Shown here: one piece after another, positions 35,713 to 44,184 of the stretch | Position numbering within the stretch: position 1 is the first letter of the stretch | How the letters are laid out: every line of letters begins with the position of its first letter | Assembly (NCBI RefSeq): GCF_014197755.1 | Contig: NZ_JACIGE010000007.1 | Location: 156,827-220,826, forward strand | Reading direction: 5' to 3' | Length of the DNA: 64,000 nucleotides | DNA from: Rhodocyclus tenuis | Lineage (GTDB): Bacteria > Pseudomonadota > Gammaproteobacteria > Burkholderiales > Rhodocyclaceae | Notes under the pieces: model-generated | Database searches by the model: none | What the model saw: only the letters and a program-made list of their open reading frames with translations | Told to the model about the DNA's origin: nothing | Position numbers and translations under genes: made by a program

Positions 35713-36792
35713 CTACTCGCCGGCGGCGATCAGACGCCGCTGACGAACGCCTTCGGCGAGAATTTCCAGCACCTTGAGCGAATCTTCCCAGCCAAGACAG
35801 GCGTCGGTGATGCTTTTGCCGACCTCAAGCTCGCGGCCGGGAACCAGATCCTGGCGACCTTCGGCGAGATGCGACTCGACCATGACGCCGATGACCCGCT
35901 TGTCGCCGGCAGCCATCTGCGCGGCGACGTCGGTGGCGACGTCGATCTGCTTCTTGTACTGCTTGCTGCTGTTGGCGTGCGACAGGTCGATCATCAGCCG
36001 TGCGGCGAGACCCGAAGCGGCGATTTCCTTGCACGCCGCGTCGACGGCGACGGCGTCGTAATTCGGCGCCTTGCCGCCGCGCAGAATGACGTGGCAGTCC
36101 TCGTTGCCGGCGGTCGACACGATGGCCGAATGGCCGGCCTTGGTCACCGACAGGAAATGGTGTGGCGACTGCGCGGCACGGATCGCGTCAACCGCGATGC
36201 GCACGTTGCCGTCGGTACCGTTCTTGAAGCCGACCGGGCAGGATAGTCCGGAGGCCAGCTCGCGATGCACCTGCGATTCGGTCGTACGCGCACCGATGGC
36301 GCCCCACGAGATCAGGTCGGCGGTGTATTGCGGCGTGATCGTGTCGAGGAACTCGGTCGCGCAGGGCAAGCCCATGTCGTTGATTTCGAGCAGCAGGCCG
36401 CGCGCCAGACGCACACCTTCGTTGATGCGGAAGGAACCGTCGAGACGCGGGTCGTTGATCAGGCCCTTCCAACCCACAGTCGTGCGCGGCTTCTCGAAAT
36501 AGACGCGCATGACGACGACCAGGTCGGCGGCGAAGCGTTCGGCCTCCTTCTTCAGCTTGCGCGCGTATTCGAGTGCGCTGCCGACGTCGTGGATCGAACA
36601 CGGGCCGATCACCGTCAGCAGGCGGTCGTCGGCGCCATGCAGCACGCGGTGAATCGTCTGCCGCGCGTTGTAGGTCGTCTGCGCGGCGCGCACGCCGACG
36701 GGAAACTCGCGAAAAACATGCGCCGGCGGCACCAGCTCCTTGATTTCACGAATGCGGACGTCGTCGGTATTGGGCTTGCTCTGCAGCATCAT
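35713..36792 (-). CDS. aroG: 3-deoxy-7-phosphoheptulonate synthase (DAHP synthase, class I)
   Basis: A 359-residue enzyme that condenses phosphoenolpyruvate and erythrose 4-phosphate, the first step of the shikimate pathway. Class I motifs are complete: LLTVIGPCSIHD (about 61-72), MRVYFEKPRTTVGWKGLIND, GAIGARTTESQVHRELASGL, CPVGFKNGTDG, LRGGKAPNYD, LMIDLSHANSSKQ and GVMVESHL. Length and N-terminal extension match the allosterically regulated AroF/G/H type; which aromatic amino acid inhibits it is not visible. Two adjacent ATG codons (36792 and 36789) follow AGGAACC. Confidence 0.97.
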   Translation of the reverse strand: MMLQSKPNTDDVRIREIKELVPPAHVFREFPVGVRAAQTTYNARQTIHRVLHGADDRLLTVIGPCSIHDVGSALEYARKLKKEAERFAADLVVVMRVYFEKPRTTVGWKGLINDPRLDGSFRINEGVRLARGLLLEINDMGLPCATEFLDTITPQYTADLISWGAIGARTTESQVHRELASGLSCPVGFKNGTDGNVRIAVDAIRAAQSPHHFLSVTKAGHSAIVSTAGNEDCHVILRGGKAPNYDAVAVDAACKEIAASGLAARLMIDLSHANSSKQYKKQIDVATDVAAQMAAGDKRVIGVMVESHLAEGRQDLVPGRELEVGKSITDACLGWEDSLKVLEILAEGVRQRRLIAAGE

Positions 36793-36980
36793 GAAGGTTC
36801 CTGACCATGCCGGCGGACCCGTTCCGGGCCGCGCTGAAAGGGCAGGATTCTACGCGAAAGCGCTGCCCGCCGCGCCGGCGGCGATGACAAAGGCGCGCAG
36901 GCTGCGGACGGAGCGGAAGGAATGCTGCCAGGCGAAACGCTCGCGCGACGAGCCGCGCGTCCCGGCTGAGGCCTCGCCGG

Positions 36981-37541
36981 CTAGCGGCGATAGCGCCAGT
37001 ACGGGCTGGGGCCGTAGAAACCCCAGGGCATGCCGGCGCACAGCGGATCGCTGCGCAGACGCGCACGTTGACGCTCGGCCTCAAGCTCGCCGGCGCACTG
37101 CCGGTCGCGCTCGACGAGCATCTCCGTCAGGTCGTTGCGCAAGGCCTTCTCGCGGTCGGCGTGAATCGCCTCAAGCACGGCGAGCGGCAGACCGCCGGCG
37201 TGCAGGTCGACCACCTGCTGCGGCGTCAGGTCGAAGCGTGCGCCAGCCGTGCGCAATCGAGCAATGATCGCCTCCGCCGAAGCACCGGCACGCGCCATCG
37301 CCAGCAGGTCGGCGGGAGCGAGCTTTTCCGCCGTCGGCGACAGGCGCGCCAGTTCCTCGGGCGACAGACGCGCGAGGCTCGGCGTCGCCGTTCCATCGGG
37401 CAGTGTCGCACAGCCAGCGAGTGCGGCAAGCATGCTCGCCGCGAGGATGAGGCGCAGTCCGCGGCCTGCCGGCGTGCTGCCCGACACCGACTGATCGGGG
37501 CTGGTGCAGAGCCAGGCTGACATGCGCCGCAGATTTCCCAT
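36981..37541 (-). CDS. Hypothetical lipoprotein
   Basis: A 186-residue protein. It has a long basic N-terminal tail, a hydrophobic stretch (LRLILAASMLAALAGC) and a lipobox LAGC at Cys44. The mature part begins with repeats of SPEELARLSPTAEKLAPADL, a short helix-loop and the conserved block TPQQVVDLHAGGLPLAVLEA seen in small exported proteins of Proteobacteria. It ends in an aromatic/basic tail (WGFYGPSPYWRYRR). GGGAGAAGGCA precedes ATG 37541. It follows tldD by 22 bases on the same strand and probably shares its transcript. Confidence 0.65.
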   Translation of the reverse strand: MGNLRRMSAWLCTSPDQSVSGSTPAGRGLRLILAASMLAALAGCATLPDGTATPSLARLSPEELARLSPTAEKLAPADLLAMARAGASAEAIIARLRTAGARFDLTPQQVVDLHAGGLPLAVLEAIHADREKALRNDLTEMLVERDRQCAGELEAERQRARLRSDPLCAGMPWGFYGPSPYWRYRR

Positions 37542-37563
37542 TGCCTTCTCCCTGCTTACCAAC

Positions 37564-39012
37564 TCAGGCCGTGCCGCCGACGGTCAGCCCGTCGATGCGC
37601 AAGGTCGGCTGACCGACGCCGACCGGAACGCTCTGCCCGTCCTTGCCGCAGGTGCCGACGCCCGGATCGAGCGCCAGATCGTTGCCGATCATCTTGACGC
37701 GACGCATCGCCTCGGGACCCGAGCCGATCAGCGTCGCGCCCTTGACCGGCGCGGTGACGCGGCCGTTTTCGATGAGATAGGCCTCGGACATCGAAAAGAC
37801 GAACTTGCCGCTGGTGATGTCGACCTGACCGCCGCCGAAGTTCACCGCGTAAATGCCCTTCTTCACCGAGCGGATGATTTCCTCGGGACTCTTGTCGCCG
37901 TTCAGCATGCAGGTGTTGGTCATGCGCGGCAGCGGCAGGTGGGCGAAGGATTCGCGGCGACCGTTGCCGGTCGGCGCGACACCCATCAGACCGGCGTTGA
38001 GGCCATCCTGCAGATAGCCCTGCAGGATGCCGTCCTCGATCAGCACAGTGCGCCGCGTCGGGCAGCCTTCGTCGTCGATGTTGAGCGAACCGCGCCGGCC
38101 GGGCAGCGTGCCATCGTCGACGACGGTGACACCCTTGGCGGCGACGCGCTTGCCGACGCGACCGGAAAACGCCGAACTGCCCTTGCGGTTGAAGTCGCCT
38201 TCGAGGCCATGACCAACCGCCTCGTGCAGCAGGATTCCCGGCCAGCCGGGGCCGAGCACGACCGGCATCGTACCGGCCGGTGCCGCCTGCGCGTCGAGAT
38301 TGGTCAGCGCCTGATGCACCGCCGCCTGCGCGTAGTGCTGCAGCAGTTCGTCGGTGAACACGCCGTAGTCGCTGCGCCCGCCGCCGCCAGCCGAGCCCTG
38401 CTCGCGGCGACCGCCATCCTCGACGATGACGGTGATCGAGACGCGCACCAGCGGCCGCACGTCGGCGGCGAGCCGGCCGTCGCTGCCGGCGATGAGCACC
38501 ACCTCGTACTCGCCGGCAACGTGCGCCATCACCTGCGCCACGCGCGGGTCGGCGGCGCGCGCCAGCGCTTCCAGTCGTTCGAGCAGGCGAACCTTGCTCG
38601 CTGCGTCGAGCGATGCCAGCGGGTCGAGCGGTGCGTACAACTGGTGACCGCCGCCCTTCTTCAGCGCCGGCACCTGGCGCTGCTCGCCGGCGACGGCGAT
38701 GGCGCGAACGGCGCGCGCCGCATCACCGAGCGCCGGCAGGCTGATCTCGTCGGAATAGGCGAAAGCGGTCTTTTCGCCGGCCAGCGCACGCACGCCGACG
38801 CCCTGGTCGATCGAAAAGCTGCCCGCCTTGACGATGCCTTCGTCGAGGCTCCAGGCCTCGGAACGGCTGTACTGGAAATAGAGGTCGGCGTAATCGACCT
38901 GGCGCGTCATGATCTCGCCGAACAGGCGACTGAGGTCGCTGGTGTCGATGCCATGTGCGGCAAGCAGGGTTTCGCGCGCCTGGCGGAGCAGGGTTTCGTG
39001 GTGTGCGGTCAT
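37564..39012 (-). CDS. tldD: Metalloprotease TldD
   Basis: A 482-residue TldD/PmbA-family subunit. The zinc motif H263-E-x3-H268 lies in [20 protein letters not shown], followed by [20 protein letters not shown] and the [19 protein letters not shown] block. With TldE (PmbA) it degrades unfolded peptides and in Enterobacteria processes microcin B17 and CcdA. Neighbours yhdP and the nitrilase form the conserved block also seen in many gamma- and betaproteobacteria. No tldE is in the window. It lies 57 bases after the nitrilase stop. Confidence 0.95.
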   Translation of the reverse strand: MTAHHETLLRQARETLLAAHGIDTSDLSRLFGEIMTRQVDYADLYFQYSRSEAWSLDEGIVKAGSFSIDQGVGVRALAGEKTAFAYSDEISLPALGDAARAVRAIAVAGEQRQVPALKKGGGHQLYAPLDPLASLDAASKVRLLERLEALARAADPRVAQVMAHVAGEYEVVLIAGSDGRLAADVRPLVRVSITVIVEDGGRREQGSAGGGGRSDYGVFTDELLQHYAQAAVHQALTNLDAQAAPAGTMPVVLGPGWPGILLHEAVGHGLEGDFNRKGSSAFSGRVGKRVAAKGVTVVDDGTLPGRRGSLNIDDEGCPTRRTVLIEDGILQGYLQDGLNAGLMGVAPTGNGRRESFAHLPLPRMTNTCMLNGDKSPEEIIRSVKKGIYAVNFGGGQVDITSGKFVFSMSEAYLIENGRVTAPVKGATLIGSGPEAMRRVKMIGNDLALDPGVGTCGKDGQSVPVGVGQPTLRIDGLTVGGTA

Positions 39013-39069
39013 CAGTTTGGGAAATCGGTCTTCGGAAGTGGGGAATCGGCTCGGAGAGGAAAGATCGGC

Positions 39070-39921
39070 TTACATGACGCGGTGCTGCAGCGCCGGCAGG
39101 CTGGCGCGGACTTCGTCGCTGCGCGCCGGGTCGAGGCAACCGACGACGATTCCCGGCCCTTTCAGCTTGCGGTCGAGAATCGTTCCCCAGGGGTCGACCA
39201 GCATGCTGTCGCCGTGCGTTTCGCGGCCGTTCTCGTGGCGCCCACCCTGCGCGCTGGCGAGCACAAAGCATTGATTTTCGATGGCACGTGCGCGCAGCAG
39301 GATTTCCCAGTGCGCGACGCCGGTGGTTTCGGTAAAGGCTGCCGGCAGCACGATCAGGTCTAGGACACCGAGCGCGCGATAAAGCTCCGGAAAGCGCAGG
39401 TCGTAGCAGATCGACAGGCCGATGCGGCCGAACGGCGTGTCAAAAGCGACCGGCGTCTTGCCCGCCTCGATCGTCGCACTTTCGTTATAGCGCTCGCTGC
39501 CCTTCTCGAAGCCGAACAGGTGGATCTTGTCGTAACGCGCGGCGCGGCGGCCGTCGGGCGCGTAGGCGACGCTCGAATTGAGCACCTTGCCCGGATCGCT
39601 GGCGAGCAGCGGGATCGAACCGCCGATCAGCCAGATGCCGTGACGCGCTGCCGTCTCGGCAAGAAAGTCCTGGATCGGCCCGCTGCCGTCTTCCTCGCGC
39701 ACACGCAGCTTGTCGCCGTCGGAGAGGCCGATGATCGCGAAGTACTCGGGCAGGACGACCAGTTCGGCGCCCTCGGCAACCGCTTCGGCAACAAGCGCGG
39801 CGGCGGCGGCAAGATTGTCGGCGACACGCGGCGCCGACACCATCTGTACGGCGGCAACGCGCGCCGGCCGGCGACGGACTTCACTGAGTGGCGGATGGAC
39901 TGGTGGCAGAGGATTTGTCAC
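39070..39921 (-). CDS. Carbon-nitrogen hydrolase, Nit2-like omega-amidase/deaminated glutathione amidase type
   Basis: A 283-residue nitrilase-superfamily protein. The catalytic Glu is in ELVVLPEYFAIIG, the Lys in YDKIHLFGFEKG, and the Cys in GLSICYDLRFPELYRALG. The GTG start at 39921 is strongly supported by AGGAG six bases upstream, and it lies inside the end of the yhdP gene, giving a 41-base overlap. Position within yhdP-nit-tldD is a conserved arrangement. Nit1/Nit2-type enzymes repair deaminated glutathione or hydrolyse alpha-ketoglutaramate; which activity applies is not determined by the sequence alone. Confidence 0.9.
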   Translation of the reverse strand: MTNPLPPVHPPLSEVRRRPARVAAVQMVSAPRVADNLAAAAALVAEAVAEGAELVVLPEYFAIIGLSDGDKLRVREEDGSGPIQDFLAETAARHGIWLIGGSIPLLASDPGKVLNSSVAYAPDGRRAARYDKIHLFGFEKGSERYNESATIEAGKTPVAFDTPFGRIGLSICYDLRFPELYRALGVLDLIVLPAAFTETTGVAHWEILLRARAIENQCFVLASAQGGRHENGRETHGDSMLVDPWGTILDRKLKGPGIVVGCLDPARSDEVRASLPALQHRVM

Positions 39922-42900
39922 GGGAGTCTCCTGAAACGGCAGGCGAAGAGGGTGCGGGAGCGGGCGCCGGCGTCGCCGCGACGCCTTCCGGACTGCGCAG
40001 CGACGGCGTTTCGGCGGCGGCGGCACGCGAGATCTTGTCGACCTTGGGATCGTCCCAGGTGCCGGTCACCAGGTAGTCGAAGCCGAACATCTGGTTGAGC
40101 GGATTCTGCAGGATCTTGTGCGCCAGCAGTGTCGCCACGCCGGCGATCGGGTTGATCAGACCGATACCGAGCGCGGCGGTGCCGCCGAGTTCGGGTTGCA
40201 CGTTGACCGACAGGCGCTGCGTCTCGCGCGCCAGATCGGCATCACCGCGCATCACCACGTGCGCTGCCGGGCCGTCGATCTGCAGGCGCTCGGTGTGCAT
40301 GACGCCGCCCTGCACCGTCAGCTTGCCGGCGATGCTGTCGAAGGCGAAGCCCTCGCTGAAGATATCGCGAAAATCGAGCGTCACGCGGCGCGGCAGCGAC
40401 TGCAGGCTGATCAGGCCGATCAGCTTGCCGGCACCGGGGTCAAGCTTGGTGAACTGCCCCTTCGCCGCTTCGACTTTCATTTCGCCGGAGAGCGTCGCGT
40501 AATCGAGCGCGCTCGGTGGCCCGACCCAGCTCAGGTTGCCGTCAAGCTGCGCGCTGCCGCCACGCACCGTTCCCGGGAAACCGAGGCGTTCGAGCAGCTT
40601 GCCGACATCGCTGGCGACGAGCTTGAAATCAAGTAGCGTACGGTTGCCGCCGGCCAGCTGCCACTGGCCGCTGCCGTTCAGGCTGCCGGCCGGATTGGCG
40701 AGGCGCACGCGCTCCAGCCGCCACAGACGTCCCTCGTTGCGCGCCGACACTTCAAGCCGCCCGAAACGCCGCGCGCCGATGGCGAAATCCTCGGCAACGA
40801 TGTCGAGCGCCGGCAATTCATCAACCGCTTCGACCACTTCGGCCGGCACGCTGGCGACCGGCGACGGCGCCTCGATACTCAGTTGCTTGAGGCGCGCCGA
40901 CAGCTTGCCGCGACCGCTGCCGTCCCAGCTCACATCGCCATTGGCCTGGCGCGAGGCCAGGCGCATCTGCCACTGCGCGCCGTTCGCTGCGGCAGCCAGA
41001 TCGACATCGTTGAAGCGCCGACCGAAGATGCGCAATTCGCCCGCTTTCAGGCTCGCGGCAGTCACCGGCAGCGGTGCAGCGGCGGCGGCAGCCGGTGGAG
41101 CGTTGCTGCCGGCATTGCCGGCGCGCAGCAGGTGCCGCCACAGGTCGGCGTCAAGCTGGCGCGCGCTGACATTGAGCGCCAGACCACGCTCGGGCAGTTG
41201 CAACGGCCGGCCGATGGCGACGGCGCCGCGCTCGACGGCGAATTCACTGCCCTGACGGCGACGGATGATCTGCGCCGAGACGGCATTGCCCAGCGAGAAA
41301 CGCAACTGGTCGCGCGCCAGCGTCGTCACCGGCGCGCCACGGGCAGCACGTACCGTAGCCGCCGGCAAGGATGTTTTCTCGAAGCGCAGAGGCATCGTTT
41401 CGCCGGCGCTCTTGTGGAATGGCTCGGGCAGGCTTGAGCCGAGACCGGCAAGCGTCGACTCGACCACCAGATCGGCGCTGCGCTTCCTGACGCGTACTTC
41501 GCCGCGGTAAGTCATGCTGCCCGAGAGATTGTCGGCCAGCGGCAGATCGACCGCCTTGCGCAATTGCGCGGCGGCGAGCGAGCCGCTGGCGCTGATCAGC
41601 ACGCGTCCGTCGGGCGCACTGCCGCCCTTGATCTGCAATGGGCCGCCGAACAGCGTGGCATTGATCTCGGGAACGCTGATCGACTTCTCGCTGAAGCGCA
41701 ACTGGCCGTTGACCTGGCGCAGCGCCGGCAGCGCCGAATCGACGACGACCTCGTTGTTCACCAGGCGGAACGTGCCGTCGACCTGCGACTGATCCATCAG
41801 CGCCAGATCGAGCGGCAGGCTGAGCGCCAGATCGAGGCTGCCGTCGCCGCTGGCGCGCATGTCTTCGGTAAAGCGGTCGATCTGTTCAGCGACCGGGCTT
41901 AGCTCGATGAACTTGAGGAACTCGCTAGTCGGGCCTTCGGCGTGACCTTTCACCTTGAGCATCGTCATCGGTGCGTCGAAGTCGGCAATCTCGGCGCGTG
42001 TCGCCGACAGGCGGGCACCGAGGATCATGCCGCGCTCGGCATCGACGACCATTCCCGGCCCCTCGAAACGCAGCAGGCCGTCGATGCCGGTGATCTTCGG
42101 CCAGCCCGGTGCGTAGTCGAGGGTAACGTTGTGTGCGCGCGCGGTAACCAGGAACTGCCCCTGTGTCTTGTCGATGAAGGGGAAGTGAGCGAGATCGCCC
42201 TTCAGCGTCAGCTGCGCGTCGCTGGCCGTACCGCTCACCAGTGCATCGCGCAGCCAGTGCCGCGCGTTGGCATTGACCACGTGCGGCATGAAGCGCCAGA
42301 CGGCGCGCGCGTCGGCACGGCTGAGCGTCGCGGAAAGATTGATCGTGCCGGGGCCGTCGCCAGTCAAGCGATACGTCCCCTGTGCGGCACCGGCAGCGTC
42401 GGCACCGGCGAAATCGGCGCGCACCAGCTCGGCGTCGACCACGCCATCGCGCCGCGTCCATTTCGCCTGCGCGCTCAGCGTATCGAAAGCAATCTGCGCT
42501 TCGGGGAAGACGCTGGGCAGGTCGATGCTTGCCTTCTGCGCGTTGAGGCTGGCCGAACCCGTCTTCTCGTTCAGGTCGATATTGCCCGAAAGCCCGGAAA
42601 ACCCGGGAAAGTAGCCCTGCGCAGCGATCGCCAGCGCGTCGAAGCGCGCTTTCAGCGCGTATTGCTTCATCGATTCGGCATCGCCGTTCCACGACGCGCG
42701 CAGATCGCTGATCAGGCCCCGCGGTGCATAGTCGGCAAGCAACTGGCGCGAGCGCGCGTCGAGTGGCAGGTAAGCGGCGAGCGCTGACAAGGCGGCGAGA
42801 TCGACGCGATTGGCCGAGGCGCTGCCGCTCACCGCCTCGTCGGCACCGGGCTGCCAGTCGACGCGGAAATCGCTCGGCGGAATGATCACTGCCGGCAGCA

Positions 42901-43993
42901 CGCGCTGCTCCGCGGCAGCGGTCTTCCCCTTGCCGGCGGCAGCAGCGTCGGCTTCGTCCGCGCTGGCGCGCGTCGCCAGTGTCAGCTGCTTGCCGCTCAG
43001 GGAGAAGCCGTGCTCGCTGAAAGCGACGCCGAGACGCCCTTGCATGCGTTCGAGTTCGAGCTCGGGAAGTTTCTTTGCCAGGCGCAGGCGCAGATCGCGC
43101 AGCGCGAGGTCGGCGGTGAGCTCGCTCAGCCGGCCGTCGGCAAAATCGGCCCAGGCGCGCACGGCGCCGCGCCCCTGCGGCAGGGCAAACGGGTAATCGA
43201 TCCAGCGCTGCCAGACGGCGAGGTCGGCATAGTCGATCTCGGCATAGAGCTGGCCTTTCCACGATTCGGCGACTTCGATGTCGCGGCCACGGAAATCGCC
43301 ACGCACATCGATTTTCGCCGCCAGTTCGCGCGGTGGCAGCGCAGTCAGGCCGAAGCGATGGCGGCGGCCGCTGTTGTCGAGACCGAAATTGACATCCTCG
43401 AGGATCAGCGGCGGCGCACCGCGCTGTGCGTCCTCCCAGACGATGGTCGCGCCGCGGATGCGGATGTGGCGTTGTTCGAGAATCCAGTCGGAGGCACCAG
43501 TGTCGGCGGACTGGTCGTTGAGCGGAATGCCGGCAACGAAGATGCGGCCGTCGGCGTCGCGGCGCAGGTGCAGCGTCGGCTCGTCGATGGCGAGCAGACG
43601 CAACTGCGGCCGCAGGGTCGTTACCGTCCACCACGACAGAACGGTCTGCACGCGCGAAAAAGCCAGCGCCGGCCGGCCGGCGGCGTCAGCGACGCGCACA
43701 TCGAGCAGCGTCAGGTCAGGATTGACGCCAGCCCAGCGCGCCTCGATACGCCCGATATTGACCTGCAGGCCGACGCCCTCGCTGACCAGGCGCTCGATGT
43801 CGCCGCGATAGCTCTCGATGTTCGGCAGCACTGCGTAGCGCAGCACCAGCACGGCCAGCACGAAGGCGAACCAGAGCAGCGTCGCGGCGAGCAGCAAGGC
43901 ACGCCCGAGCGGACGCGCCGCCGGATGCGCGATGAACGGCACGAGGCGGTGGAAGCGGTAATAGAGGGCTTGGTGCAGCGTAGGGGCAGCCAT
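39881..43993 (-). CDS. yhdP: YhdP-family AsmA-like envelope protein
   Basis: A 1370-residue protein. One N-terminal membrane helix (about 33-55, LLLAATLLWFAFVLAVLVLR) anchors a very long repetitive beta-rich region typical of the AsmA/YhdP bridge proteins that span the periplasm and carry phospholipid to the outer membrane. The N-terminal DUF3971-type segment (NIESYRGDIERLVSEGVGLQ, then VNIGRIEARWAGVNPDL) and the C-terminal AsmA_2-like segment (LIGLISLQSLPRRVTLDFRD, then IAGKLTVQGGVMHTERLQID) are diagnostic. The last 50 residues are Pro/Ala/Ser-rich. The Met at 43993 is chosen by the basic N-terminus; no strong ribosome site is seen. Confidence 0.9.
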   Translation of the reverse strand: MAAPTLHQALYYRFHRLVPFIAHPAARPLGRALLLAATLLWFAFVLAVLVLRYAVLPNIESYRGDIERLVSEGVGLQVNIGRIEARWAGVNPDLTLLDVRVADAAGRPALAFSRVQTVLSWWTVTTLRPQLRLLAIDEPTLHLRRDADGRIFVAGIPLNDQSADTGASDWILEQRHIRIRGATIVWEDAQRGAPPLILEDVNFGLDNSGRRHRFGLTALPPRELAAKIDVRGDFRGRDIEVAESWKGQLYAEIDYADLAVWQRWIDYPFALPQGRGAVRAWADFADGRLSELTADLALRDLRLRLAKKLPELELERMQGRLGVAFSEHGFSLSGKQLTLATRASADEADAAAAGKGKTAAAEQRVLPAVIIPPSDFRVDWQPGADEAVSGSASANRVDLAALSALAAYLPLDARSRQLLADYAPRGLISDLRASWNGDAESMKQYALKARFDALAIAAQGYFPGFSGLSGNIDLNEKTGSASLNAQKASIDLPSVFPEAQIAFDTLSAQAKWTRRDGVVDAELVRADFAGADAAGAAQGTYRLTGDGPGTINLSATLSRADARAVWRFMPHVVNANARHWLRDALVSGTASDAQLTLKGDLAHFPFIDKTQGQFLVTARAHNVTLDYAPGWPKITGIDGLLRFEGPGMVVDAERGMILGARLSATRAEIADFDAPMTMLKVKGHAEGPTSEFLKFIELSPVAEQIDRFTEDMRASGDGSLDLALSLPLDLALMDQSQVDGTFRLVNNEVVVDSALPALRQVNGQLRFSEKSISVPEINATLFGGPLQIKGGSAPDGRVLISASGSLAAAQLRKAVDLPLADNLSGSMTYRGEVRVRKRSADLVVESTLAGLGSSLPEPFHKSAGETMPLRFEKTSLPAATVRAARGAPVTTLARDQLRFSLGNAVSAQIIRRRQGSEFAVERGAVAIGRPLQLPERGLALNVSARQLDADLWRHLLRAGNAGSNAPPAAAAAAPLPVTAASLKAGELRIFGRRFNDVDLAAAANGAQWQMRLASRQANGDVSWDGSGRGKLSARLKQLSIEAPSPVASVPAEVVEAVDELPALDIVAEDFAIGARRFGRLEVSARNEGRLWRLERVRLANPAGSLNGSGQWQLAGGNRTLLDFKLVASDVGKLLERLGFPGTVRGGSAQLDGNLSWVGPPSALDYATLSGEMKVEAAKGQFTKLDPGAGKLIGLISLQSLPRRVTLDFRDIFSEGFAFDSIAGKLTVQGGVMHTERLQIDGPAAHVVMRGDADLARETQRLSVNVQPELGGTAALGIGLINPIAGVATLLAHKILQNPLNQMFGFDYLVTGTWDDPKVDKISRAAAAETPSLRSPEGVAATPAPAPAPSSPAVSGDSRDKSSATSPSATQ

Positions 43994-44184
43994 CAGCGGG
44001 CGCCGGTACGGCAGGGCTTTTGCCAAATTTTGCAGGGCGTCACTAGAATGGCGGAGAACGGAAAGAACAACAGACCGATGAAAAACTTGCGCGAGCCTCC
44101 GATTGTAAAGCATCGGCCGGAACGCGCCGCAGCATCACAGCCGGGCACCACTGCCGGCGATGCCCGCCGACTGACGAGAACACC

